Assembly (NCBI RefSeq): GCF_004522105.1
Contig: NZ_SPUJ01000002.1
Span: 124,001 to 188,000 of the forward strand
DNA from: Nocardioides sp. 1609
GTDB lineage: Bacteria > Actinomycetota > Actinomycetes > Propionibacteriales > Nocardioidaceae
Reading direction: 5' to 3'
DNA: 64,000 bases
Shown here: positions 9,103 to 17,224 of the stretch, in pieces
How the letters are laid out: each line of letters opens with the position of its first letter
Numbering within the stretch: position 1 is the stretch's first letter
The notes under the pieces: model-generated
Told to the model about the DNA's origin: nothing
Seen by the model: only the letters and a program-made list of their open reading frames with translations
Databases searched by the model: none
Made by a program: the position numbers and the translations under genes

Positions 9103-10467
9103 TCACGGGCGGGCGCGGAAGTTCGGGGTGATCCAGTAGTACATCGACTCCTCGACCACCGGACGCCCGGTGCGCGGGGCGTGGATCATCATGCCGTCGC
9201 CGACGTACAGCGCGACGTGGTAGATCGACGACGGGTTGCTGGAGGAGCCCCAGAACAACAGGTCACCCGCCCGCAGGTCGGACGACGCCACCGGGGTCGC
9301 CTGCTCGTACTGCGCGACGGAGTAGTGCGGCAGCGACACGCCGCCGGCCGCCCACGCCTGCATCGTCAGACCGGAGCAGTCCCAGGCGTCGGGTCCGGCG
9401 GCGGCCCACACGTACGGCTCGCCGAGCTGTGCTCGGGCGAACGCGATGGCCGCCTGCGCGCCGCCGTTCGGTGCGGGCGCGGGGTCGGGCGCGGGAGCCG
9501 GTGCGGGCTCGGGCTCCGGGTCGGCGGCGGGCTCGGGGTCGGGGTCGGCGGCCGGCTCGGGGTCGGCAGCCGGCTCGGGGTCGGCCGCGGGCTCCGGGTT
9601 GGGGGACGCGGGCGGGGCCGGCTCGGCCGCGGCCGCTGCGGCCGCAGCCTGCTGGGCCCGTCGCTCCTCGCGGCGCTTCCTCGCCGCCTCCGCCGCGGCC
9701 GCCTCGGCGGCCCGCTGCTCGAGGCCGGCCTGACGGCGTTCGGCGATGGCGACGCTGACGCCCTGGAGCCGGGCGAGCTCGTCGATCAGGGCGGTCTTGC
9801 GGACGGCGACCGCCTGCGCCTGCGCGGCGGCGTCGTCCTGGGCGGCCTGCGCCTCGGCCTGGGCCTCGCGGGACCTGGTCAGCGCGTCCTCGGCGTCTTG
9901 CTCGGCCTGCTCGGCGTCGTCGGCGGCGACCGCGGCGTCGTCCTGGGCGTCCAGCAGCCCGTCCTGCTGCGCCTGGAGGGCCTGCGCGCCGAGCCGGGCG
10001 GTGCTGAGCCGGTCGAGGAGGCTCTCGACGCCCTCGGCCTCGGTGACGGCCGAGAGCGTGGCGAGGTCCGACCCGTTCGTGTACCGCGAGACGACGGCGC
10101 GGCCGTAGACCACCCGCAGCCGCTCGACCTCGGCCTCAGCGGCGACCTGGTCGGCCCGGGCCGCGTCCGCGGCGTCACGGGCCAGGCCGGCCTCGTACCG
10201 GGCCCCGTTGAAGGCCTCGGCGGCCTGCGCGGCCCGGATCGAGGCCTGCTCGACCTCGGCGTTCGCGGCGGCCAGGTCGGCCTGCACCGCGGCGACGTCG
10301 CGCGCTCCCGCGGCGGCCGCGTCCTGCGCCTCCTGCACCTGCTGCCGCGTCGGGACCGGCACGTCGTCGTCCGCGGTGGACGGCCCGGCCAGCCCCCCGC
10401 CGAGGAGGACGCCGACGACGGCACAGGCAGCAACAGAACGGGCTCGGGGGAGCAACTCGAGTCTCAC
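9103..10467 (-). CDS. secreted NlpC/P60 peptidoglycan endopeptidase with coiled coil
   Basis: A 454-residue RipA/RipC-type protein. It has an N-terminal signal peptide (to about residue 34), a long Ala/Glu/Gln-rich coiled coil (about 40-280), and a low-complexity Pro/Glu/Ala/Asp linker (about 290-335, repeating PEPAAD). A C-terminal NlpC/P60 domain follows. The catalytic Cys is Cys364 in DCSGLTMQAW, with His in SIYHVALYVGDG. It likely cleaves stem-peptide bonds (typically D-Glu-DAP) during cell separation. GTG at 10467 is the start. Confidence 0.9.
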   Translation of the reverse strand: MRLELLPRARSVAACAVVGVLLGGGLAGPSTADDDVPVPTRQQVQEAQDAAAAGARDVAAVQADLAAANAEVEQASIRAAQAAEAFNGARYEAGLARDAADAARADQVAAEAEVERLRVVYGRAVVSRYTNGSDLATLSAVTEAEGVESLLDRLSTARLGAQALQAQQDGLLDAQDDAAVAADDAEQAEQDAEDALTRSREAQAEAQAAQDDAAAQAQAVAVRKTALIDELARLQGVSVAIAERRQAGLEQRAAEAAAAEAARKRREERRAQQAAAAAAAAEPAPPASPNPEPAADPEPAADPEPAADPDPEPAADPEPEPAPAPAPDPAPAPNGGAQAAIAFARAQLGEPYVWAAAGPDAWDCSGLTMQAWAAGGVSLPHYSVAQYEQATPVASSDLRAGDLLFWGSSSNPSSIYHVALYVGDGMMIHAPRTGRPVVEESMYYWITPNFRARP

Positions 10468-10569
10468 GAGTCACAACTTCAACAGAAGTCGGCAAAAGTC
10501 ACAAGCGTTACGGCGTGTCGGCTTGACAAACTACATGCTTGTAATTCGTGCGGCGGTCGTCGGGGCGCG

Positions 10570-10655
10570 GTTTCCCCGGTCGACCGGGGAAACCTGAACT
10601 GGGCGGCCCGTGCCCCGGTCGACAAGTTCAGAGATCCCCGGTCGACCGGGGAAAT
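10570..10655. repeat. cluster of GGTCGACC-centred palindromes
   Basis: A perfect 24-bp palindrome (10570-10593) is followed 41 bp later by a second copy of its core (10635-10652, 18 bp, starts TCCCCGGTCGACC). Between them, CTGAACT (10594-10600) pairs with AGTTCAG (10625-10631) around a half copy of the core (10613-10623). No believable gene spans it. It sits between the NlpC gene start and the PAP2 gene end, both on the minus strand. It looks like a REP-type cluster or a complex operator. Confidence 0.75.
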
Positions 10656-10680
10656 CCCGACGGCCGGCACCACGGCACGG

Positions 10681-11775
10681 CTAGAGCGCGGCGTCCTCGG
10701 GACGGGCGGCGGACGACGCGACGGGGGCCGCGGACTCGTCGTCGCGGCGGCGCAGGTGCCGGTCGAAGCGCTGGCCGGTGGCCAGGCCGCCGAGGTAGAA
10801 GGAGACCATCGCGAGCGTGATCCCGGCGATGTCGTCGGCGATGTAGTGCCAACCGAAGTACATGGTGGCGATCACGGTGAGGCCGAAGTTGACCCAGAAG
10901 ATGCGCTTGATGATGACGCTGCGCACCGTGTACTGGACCATCAGCGCCCACAGCAGGGTGATGCCGCAGTGCAGGCTGGCGAACCCGGCGACCGAGTTCA
11001 CGATCCCCTCGACCCCCTGCCCGTCGTACCCGCCGTAGAGGAAGAGGTCGCGGGACCGGTCGAGCGAGCGGATCAGGTCGGTCGTGCCGGTGTGGGCCAG
11101 GTCGGTGTAGCCCGGCACGTAGTGGAAGACCGGGCCGAGGGTCGGCAGCGCGTAGTAGGTCGCGGTGCCGATCGACCACGCGAAGCACTGGGAGGTCACG
11201 AACCAGTAGCCGAAGGAGAGGTTGCGCGACCAGACGATCCACGCCATCACCGCCAGCGGCACCAGCGGCACGAAGAGCAGGTAGATCGTGGACAGGACGT
11301 GCGCGGTGACGGAGGTGCCGAGGACGTCGTGCAGGACCGGCCCGGGCTGGTGGCCGAAGAACAGCGCACGGTCGACGGCGTTCAGCTCGCGGTCGAACAT
11401 GTCGTCGGGGTTGTCGAAGGAGCGGACGAACGGCAGCGCCGACTTGAGGTTGCGGTAGCTGACGTAGGTCACGTAGAAGCACACGACGCCGAGCCCCACG
11501 AGCAGACCGCGCTCGCGGGTCCAGTGCGTGCGCCACCGCTCCCGGACCACCGGCAGCATCGCCGAGCGCCGCAGGCGGGAGTGCCACAGCATCCGCGGCA
11601 CGATGTCGAGGACGACGGTGAAGCTCAGCAGCAGCGGGAGCCGGATCCACGAGGGCCCCAGGAACGCGCCCTCCGGGTCGAGCAGCGGCTGGTCGTAGCG
11701 CAGCGACACGACCAGCGCCAGCGTCCCCATGGTCGCGGCGATCCCGACCAGGACGACGTAGGCGCGGCGATACAC
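10681..11775 (-). CDS. PAP2-superfamily integral membrane phosphatase/transferase
   Basis: A 364-residue protein with several membrane segments and the PAP2 motifs FASLHCGITLLWAL (SxH) and FGWHYIADDIAG (HxxxD-type). The arrangement resembles the bacterial inositol-phosphoryl transferase / Aur1-like branch, so the substrate is likely a lipid phosphate or phosphoinositol head group (inference). GTG at 11775 is preceded six bases upstream by TAGAAT, a leaderless promoter arrangement. Confidence 0.85.
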   Translation of the reverse strand: MYRRAYVVLVGIAATMGTLALVVSLRYDQPLLDPEGAFLGPSWIRLPLLLSFTVVLDIVPRMLWHSRLRRSAMLPVVRERWRTHWTRERGLLVGLGVVCFYVTYVSYRNLKSALPFVRSFDNPDDMFDRELNAVDRALFFGHQPGPVLHDVLGTSVTAHVLSTIYLLFVPLVPLAVMAWIVWSRNLSFGYWFVTSQCFAWSIGTATYYALPTLGPVFHYVPGYTDLAHTGTTDLIRSLDRSRDLFLYGGYDGQGVEGIVNSVAGFASLHCGITLLWALMVQYTVRSVIIKRIFWVNFGLTVIATMYFGWHYIADDIAGITLAMVSFYLGGLATGQRFDRHLRRRDDESAAPVASSAARPEDAAL

Positions 11776-11801
11776 CCGGGCATTCTAGGGAGCCGGACGG
11801 C

Positions 11802-12818
11802 TCAGCCGCCGATCGGCGCCAGCCGGGCGGGCTCGACCGCCAGGGCCACCCGCTCCCCCGGCGCCGTCGGGGCGCCCGGCGTCGCGACCGCGTCGACCTC
11901 GCCGACCCCGTCGACGTCGACGACGAGCCGCACCTGGTCGGGCGTGGCCCGGGTGGAGCGGACGACGCCCACGAGACCCGCACCGACCCCGGACGCGCCG
12001 CCGTCGGTCACGGAGGGTTCGGCCACGGTGAGCGCCGAACGACGGACCGCGACCGACGACGACGCGGGCAGCCCGGCGGCCCGCAGCACGGTCGCCGCGG
12101 CGGCGCCGTCGAGCACCCGGGCGTAGCCGAGGAACAGCGCGGTGGCGGCGTCGGCCGGCGCGGCCCAGACGTCGGCGATGGCGCCCTGCTGGACGATGAC
12201 GCCGTCGCGCATCACCACGAGGCGGTCGGCCAGCGCGAAGGCCTCCTCCTGGTCGTGGGTGACGACGAGCGTCGTGGTGCCGGCCGCGCGCAGGATCCGG
12301 TCGAGGTCGCCGGCCAGCCGCTCGCGCATCCCGGCGTCGAGGGCCGAGAGCGGCTCGTCGAGCAGCAGCAGCCTCGGGTCGGCGGCCAGCGAGCGGGCCA
12401 GCGCGACCCGCTGCCGCTCGCCGCCGGAGAGGGTGCCGGGCAGCCGGTCGGCGTACCCGTCGAGCCCGACGAGGCCGAGGAGGTCGGCGACGCGCGCGGC
12501 GGCGTCCGGGGTCCGGCGCAACCGCAGTGCGTAGCCGACGTTGCGCGCCACGGTGAGGTGGCCGAAGAGCTGGCCGTCCTGGAACATCATCGCGAAGCGC
12601 CGCCGGTGGGTCGGGACGCCGGCGAGGTCGGCGCCGTCCCAGGAGATGGTGCCGGACGTCGGCGGCTCGAGCCCGGCGACGGCGCGCAGGAGCGTCGACT
12701 TGCCACAGCCGGACGGCCCGAGCACGGCGACGACGCTCCCGTCGGGGACGACGAGGCTCGCGTCGCGGACGGCGTCCGTGCCGTCGTAGGCGACGGTGAG
12801 GTGGTCGAGGGTCAGCAC
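11802..12818 (-). CDS. thiamine-type ABC transporter, ATP-binding protein
   Basis: A 338-residue ABC ATPase: Walker A GPSGCGKST (about residue 35), signature LSGGERQRVALARSL, Walker B LLLLDEPLSALD and the switch His in VTHDQEEA. A TOBE-like C-terminal extension follows (about 245-338). GTG 12818 is preceded by GGAGAG and lies 9 nt after the permease stop. With its permease and binding protein it forms a riboswitch-governed importer; ThiQ-like by context. Confidence 0.87.
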   Translation of the reverse strand: MLTLDHLTVAYDGTDAVRDASLVVPDGSVVAVLGPSGCGKSTLLRAVAGLEPPTSGTISWDGADLAGVPTHRRRFAMMFQDGQLFGHLTVARNVGYALRLRRTPDAAARVADLLGLVGLDGYADRLPGTLSGGERQRVALARSLAADPRLLLLDEPLSALDAGMRERLAGDLDRILRAAGTTTLVVTHDQEEAFALADRLVVMRDGVIVQQGAIADVWAAPADAATALFLGYARVLDGAAAATVLRAAGLPASSSVAVRRSALTVAEPSVTDGGASGVGAGLVGVVRSTRATPDQVRLVVDVDGVGEVDAVATPGAPTAPGERVALAVEPARLAPIGG

Positions 12819-12826
12819 GGGCTCTC

Positions 12827-14500
12827 CTACCAGGCTCCGAGTGCGGGGACGCGGAGCCGCTCGACGGCGAGCAGCACCAGCGCCGTGGTGGCGGCGAGCA
12901 CGACGCTGGCGGCCAGCGCCATGCCGTAGCTGAGCTCGCCGGGCCGGCCGATGAGCCGGAAGATCACGATGGGCAACGTCGGGTGGTCCTCGCGGGCGAG
13001 GAACGACGTCGCGCCGAACTCGCCGAGCGAGACCGCGAACGCGAACCCCGCCGCCGCCAGCAACGGCTTCCAGACCACCGGCAGGTCGACCGTGGCGAGG
13101 GTCCGCAGCGCCCCGGCGCCGAGCGAGGCGGCGGCCTGCCGCTGCCGGTCGTCGATGCCCGCGAGCACCGGCACCAGCGTGCGGACGACGAGCGGCAGCG
13201 CGACCAGGGCCTGGGCGATCGGCACCAGCAGGGCCGAGTCGCGCAGGTCGAGCGGCGGCTCGTCGAGGGTGATGAGGAACCCGAAGCCGAGCGTGACCGC
13301 CGAGACCCCGAGCGGCAGCATGAAGAACCCGTCGAGGACGCCGCGCAGCCGTCGTTCGGCCCGGCTCCGCGAGCGGCGGGTGACGACCACGGCGACGAGC
13401 ATCCCGAGCAGCAGCGACATCCAGGTGGCGTCCACGGCGACGCGCAGCGAGTTGACCAGGGCCTCGGTCACCGGGACGACCAGCCGCGGCGCGCCGCCGT
13501 CGGTGCCCGTGGCGCCGTCGCCGGCGAGCGCGCGGTAGAAGCGCAGCGTCCAGCCGCGGTCGTCGCGCAGGCTGCCGAGCACGAGGGTGAGGATCGGCGT
13601 CGCGACGGCCACCAGGAGCAGGACCGTCGCCGCGAGGGCCGGGACGTCGCCGCGGCGGACCCCGCGCGGCCGGGCCGTGGTGGCGTGGCGGGCCACCGTC
13701 GGGTCCGGCACCCGCCGTGCCCGGCCGGCGACGAGCAGCAGGCCGACCACCACCACCAGCTGCACGATCGAGAGCGCCGCCGCGGCCGGCAGGTCGAGCA
13801 GGTCGGTCGTGAGCAGGTAGATCTCGGTCTCCACCGAGGCGTAGCGGGTGCCGCCCAGGGTGAGGACGACGCCGAACGCCGTCGCGCAGAACAGGAACAC
13901 CACGCTCGCCGCCGACACCACCGCCGGGCGCAGCGCCGGCAGCGTGACGGTGCGGAACACGGTCACCGGGCTCGCGCCCAGCGCCGCTGCCGCCTCGGCG
14001 GGACGCCGGTCGAGGCCCTCCCACGCCGACCCGACGGTGCGGATGACCACGGCGACGTTGAAGAACACCAGGGCGGTGACGATGCCGGCCGGCGTCCCGT
14101 CGAGGCCCAGGAACCCGAGCGGCCCGCCGTCGCGGAGCAGCTGGCGGAACGCGACGCCGACGACGACGGTCGGCAGCACGAACGGCACCAGCAGCAGCCC
14201 GCGGACCAGTCCGCGCAACGGGTACGTCGGCCGGTACAGCGCGTACGCGGCCGGCAGCCCCAGCACCACGGCGAGCGCCGTCGCGGTGGTCGAGGACCAG
14301 AGCGTGAACCACAGCACCCGGTGCACCCGCGGCCGGGCCAGCACGTCGAGCACCGCCCCGGGGTCGAAGCCGCCCTCGGGCCAGAGGCCGCGCTCGAGCA
14401 TGCCGGCGACCGGCAGCACGAAGAAGACCGCCAGGACGCCGACGGGCAGCGCCGCCAGCCCGAGCAGGGCGGCGGTGCGGCCGGTCGACGTGCGGGTCAT
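12827..14500 (-). CDS. thiamine-type ABC transporter permease (two fused halves)
   Basis: A 557-residue inner-membrane permease made of two BPD_transp_1-like halves with roughly twelve membrane spans, the layout of ThiP. EAA-loop-like segments are AEAAAALGASPVTVFRTVTL in the first half and RQAAASLGAGALRTLATVDL in the second. ATG 14500 follows the binding-protein stop by 8 nt. Placement downstream of a TPP riboswitch indicates thiamine or a precursor as substrate. Confidence 0.88.
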   Translation of the reverse strand: MTRTSTGRTAALLGLAALPVGVLAVFFVLPVAGMLERGLWPEGGFDPGAVLDVLARPRVHRVLWFTLWSSTTATALAVVLGLPAAYALYRPTYPLRGLVRGLLLVPFVLPTVVVGVAFRQLLRDGGPLGFLGLDGTPAGIVTALVFFNVAVVIRTVGSAWEGLDRRPAEAAAALGASPVTVFRTVTLPALRPAVVSAASVVFLFCATAFGVVLTLGGTRYASVETEIYLLTTDLLDLPAAAALSIVQLVVVVGLLLVAGRARRVPDPTVARHATTARPRGVRRGDVPALAATVLLLVAVATPILTLVLGSLRDDRGWTLRFYRALAGDGATGTDGGAPRLVVPVTEALVNSLRVAVDATWMSLLLGMLVAVVVTRRSRSRAERRLRGVLDGFFMLPLGVSAVTLGFGFLITLDEPPLDLRDSALLVPIAQALVALPLVVRTLVPVLAGIDDRQRQAAASLGAGALRTLATVDLPVVWKPLLAAAGFAFAVSLGEFGATSFLAREDHPTLPIVIFRLIGRPGELSYGMALAASVVLAATTALVLLAVERLRVPALGAW

Positions 14501-14508
14501 GGTCGTCC

Positions 14509-15588
14509 TCAGCGGGTGGTGATCTCGGTCCACTCCTCGAGCCAGGCGTCGCGCTCCGCGGCCACCTCGGCCGGGTCGACCTCCGCGGGGTCGGCCGGGC
14601 GCTCGGCGAGCGTCGCCCAGGCCTCGGGCAGCGCGACGCCGTCGGCGACCGGGAACACGTACATGTTGTCGGGGAGCGCGGCCTGCACCTCGGGGCTGAC
14701 CAGCCACTCGACGACCTGGGCCGCGCCGTCGGGGTTGGCCGCGCCGGCCAGCACGCCCGCGTACTCGACCTGGAGGAAGCAGGTGTCGAGCAGAGCGCGG
14801 GTGGTGCTCGCGGTGCCGCCCTCGGGCACGGTGAACGCGGGGCTCGAGTCGTACGACGTCACGATCGGCCGGTCGCCGTCGCCGCCGCCCTGCGTGAAGG
14901 CGACCTGGTAGGCGTCGGTCCAGCCGCTGGCGATCTCGGTGCCGTTGGCCATCAGCCGCTCCCAGTACGCCGGCCACTCGTCGCCGTACTCGGCGACGGT
15001 GGCGAGCAGGAAGGCCAGGCCGGGGCTGCTGGTGGCGGCCGACGGCGTGACGAACAGGTCGCGGTACGCCGGCTCGGTGAGGTCCTCGAGGGTCTCGGGC
15101 TCGGCGAGCCCCTTCTCGGCGAAGTACGCCGTGTCGATGTTGACGCACACGTTGCCGTTGTCGACCGGCGTGAGCAGGCGGTCGTCGTCGCCGGGCAGCG
15201 CGAACTGCTCGGCCCCGTCGGGCCACGCCACGTCGGCCCGCGCGAGCACGCCCTCGTCGAGGGCGCGGCTCCCGAACGCGTTGTCGATGCCGAAGACGAC
15301 GTCGCCGGCGGGGTCGTCCTTGGTGAGCACCAGGCGATTGGTCACCTCCCCGGCGTCGCCGCCGCTGCGGATGTCGAGGTCGAGGCCGGACTCCTCCTCG
15401 AACGCCGCGACCACCTCGTCGGGCAGGCTGAACGAGCCGTGGGTCAGCAGCACGACCGTGGTCGGGTTGCCGTCCGCGTCGGTGCCGCCGCCGTCGTCCT
15501 CACCCCCGACCAGGCTGCAGGACGCCGTCGCCAGCACCGCTGCCGCCAGCACCGCCGTCGTACGGACACGCTTGATGGCACACCTCAT
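14509..15588 (-). CDS. thiB: thiamine-type ABC transporter substrate-binding lipoprotein
   Basis: A 359-residue exported lipoprotein with signal peptide ending in the lipobox LATASC, then a linker rich in Gly/Asp. The mature region (TTVVLLTHGSFSLPDEVVAAFE, then GDVVFGIDNAFGSRALDEGV) matches the ThiB family. It is the first gene after the TPP riboswitch and starts at ATG 15588, directly after the riboswitch 3' end. Confidence 0.9.
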   Translation of the reverse strand: MRCAIKRVRTTAVLAAAVLATASCSLVGGEDDGGGTDADGNPTTVVLLTHGSFSLPDEVVAAFEEESGLDLDIRSGGDAGEVTNRLVLTKDDPAGDVVFGIDNAFGSRALDEGVLARADVAWPDGAEQFALPGDDDRLLTPVDNGNVCVNIDTAYFAEKGLAEPETLEDLTEPAYRDLFVTPSAATSSPGLAFLLATVAEYGDEWPAYWERLMANGTEIASGWTDAYQVAFTQGGGDGDRPIVTSYDSSPAFTVPEGGTASTTRALLDTCFLQVEYAGVLAGAANPDGAAQVVEWLVSPEVQAALPDNMYVFPVADGVALPEAWATLAERPADPAEVDPAEVAAERDAWLEEWTEITTR

Positions 15589-15592
15589 CGTG

Positions 15593-15677
15593 ACTCCCTT
15601 CGCCGGTCCTAACCGGTGCAGGTTCCTAAGGGTCTGCGGATCGTCCGCACTCTCAGCACGCGCTCGTGCTCCCCTGT
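15593..15677 (-). promoter_or_regulatory. TPP (THI-box) riboswitch
   Basis: Read on the minus strand, the leader contains the conserved blocks GCTGAGAGTGC, GACCCTTAGGAACCTG, CCGGTTAGGACCGGCGAAGGGA in the correct order. The P1 strand GGGGAGC precedes them. These are the CUGAGA, ACCUGA-like and GCGaaGGGA elements of the TPP aptamer. It ends about five bases before the ThiB-like start codon, so ligand binding probably hides the translation start. It governs all three importer genes. Confidence 0.95.
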
Positions 15678-15823
15678 CTGTGCCCCCACCGTAGCCCCAC
15701 CGCGTGCGGGGCCGCCGCGCGCCCCGGACCCGCGACGACGTCCGCCCCGGCGCTGCGGTCGGCGGTCGACCCCGGCGCCCGACCGGCCCTCCTCGACCCG
15801 GCCGCACCTGGCAGGCTGCACCC

Positions 15824-16744
15824 GTGCCCAGCCTGCGCCACGAGCTCCTCGCGTACGCCGTCCCGCGGTTGCGGGGTGCCGCGGACCCGGGCGAGGACCT
15901 CGACCTCGACACCGAGCGCGAGCGGCTCGCCCGTCGCAACGCCGCGCTCGACCCCGGGCTGCCGACCCGGTCCGTGCCGGGCTTCGCGCGTCGCTACGAG
16001 GTCGCCACGCGGACGACGTCCGGGCCGACGCCGTTCCCGATCCACACGATCCGGCGCCGCGGCTCACGGCCGCGGACGACGCTCTACTACCTGCACGGCG
16101 GCGGGTACGTCGCGCCGATCGACGCCGCGCACGTCCGGTACGCGCTGCGGCTGGCCGACCACCTCGACGCCGAAGTCGTGCTGCCCGACTACCCGCTGGC
16201 GCCCGCGCACACGTGGCGCGACAGCCACCGGACCCTGGTCGACGACCTCGCGGTCCGCACGGCCCGGCAGGAGCGGGTGGTCGTGGCCGGCGACTCCGCC
16301 GGCGGCGGCCTGGCGCTCGCCCTGACGGCGTCGCTGCGCGACCTGCGCGGGCACCTGCCGAGCCACCTGGTGCTGCACGCGCCGTGGGTCGACCTCACCT
16401 CCAGCACGCCCGACACCTACGCCCTGGACGCGACCGACCCGTGGCTGTCGATCCGCACGCTCGACGCGTACGCCGGGTGGTGGGCCGGTGACCCGGCCGA
16501 CCTCGGCCGGCCCGAGGTCTCCCCCGCGCTCGGCGACCTGCGTGGGCTGCCGCCGACGATGGTGGTCGCCGGCACCCGCGACCTCCTCGTGGCCGGGTGC
16601 CGGCTGCTCGCCGACCGCGCCGCGCACGACGGCTGGCCCTTGACCTACCTCGAGGCACCCGACCTCATCCACGTCTTCCCGATCCTGCCGGGCCTGCCGG
16701 AGGCCGCTCGCGCCTGGCACCTCACGCAGGAGTTCCTCCGATGA
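15824..16744 (+). CDS. alpha/beta hydrolase, HSL-type esterase
   Basis: A 306-residue hormone-sensitive-lipase family hydrolase with the oxyanion motif HGGGY, nucleophile elbow GDSAGG, Asp in TRDLLVAG and His in DLIHVFPI. There is no signal peptide. GTG 15824 is chosen since upstream in-frame sequence overlaps the divergent riboswitch leader. Its stop overlaps the GNAT gene start by four bases (ATGA), so the two are coupled. Substrate unknown; short-chain esters are typical. Confidence 0.87.
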   Translation: MPSLRHELLAYAVPRLRGAADPGEDLDLDTERERLARRNAALDPGLPTRSVPGFARRYEVATRTTSGPTPFPIHTIRRRGSRPRTTLYYLHGGGYVAPIDAAHVRYALRLADHLDAEVVLPDYPLAPAHTWRDSHRTLVDDLAVRTARQERVVVAGDSAGGGLALALTASLRDLRGHLPSHLVLHAPWVDLTSSTPDTYALDATDPWLSIRTLDAYAGWWAGDPADLGRPEVSPALGDLRGLPPTMVVAGTRDLLVAGCRLLADRAAHDGWPLTYLEAPDLIHVFPILPGLPEAARAWHLTQEFLR

Positions 16745-17196
16745 CCGGTCCCACCACCCGCTGCGTCGCGGTCCCGTTCGCGCTGCTCGACCTGCGCACG
16801 CTCTACGCCGTCGCCCGGCTGCGGCAGGACGTCTTCGTCGTCGAGCAGGCCTGTCCCTACCCCGACCTCGACGGCCGCGACCTCGAGGACGGCACCCGCC
16901 ACGTCCTGCTCCAGGACGCCCGCGACGACCCTCGGGGGCTCCTCGGCGTCGCCCGCGTCCTCGACGACGGCGACGTCTGGCGGGTCGGGCGCGTCGTGCT
17001 CGCCCGCGAGGCCCGCGGCCGGGGGCTGGCCGACCACCTCGTGCGCACCGCGCTGGCGGTCTGCCCCGGACGGGACGTCGTCCTCGACGCCCAGTCACCC
17101 CTCGCCGGCTGGTACGCCGGGTTCGGCTTCGAGGTCTCCGGACCCGAGTTCCTCGAGGACGGCATCGCGCACCTCCCGATGCGCCGGCCGGCCTGA
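16741..17196 (+). CDS. GNAT family N-acetyltransferase (ElaA-like)
   Basis: A 151-residue acetyltransferase. The N-terminal LYAVARLRQDVFVVEQACPYPDLDGRD block is the ElaA hallmark, and VGRVVLAREARGRGLADHLV is the acetyl-CoA-binding motif A. It is translationally coupled to the esterase upstream through a 4-bp overlap. Acceptor unknown. Confidence 0.87.
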   Translation: MTGPTTRCVAVPFALLDLRTLYAVARLRQDVFVVEQACPYPDLDGRDLEDGTRHVLLQDARDDPRGLLGVARVLDDGDVWRVGRVVLAREARGRGLADHLVRTALAVCPGRDVVLDAQSPLAGWYAGFGFEVSGPEFLEDGIAHLPMRRPA

Positions 17197-17224
17197 CCGT
17201 CGCGGTCCCGGGCTAGGACGGGGC

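Noticed and set aside
9482..9620. repeat-rich stretch as a possible separate repeat element
   Set aside because: It is the coding sequence of the Pro/Glu/Ala/Asp linker of the NlpC/P60 protein, not an independent DNA repeat.
10479..10673. 64-codon minus-strand frame with repeated PRSTGE-like peptides
   Set aside because: The repeated peptide simply reflects the palindromic DNA cluster; no RBS or family similarity.
7171..12126. 1651-codon open frame on the plus strand
   Set aside because: It lies antisense to the acyl-CoA oxidase, NlpC/P60 and PAP2 genes, which have clear family motifs. Long antisense frames are expected at this GC content.
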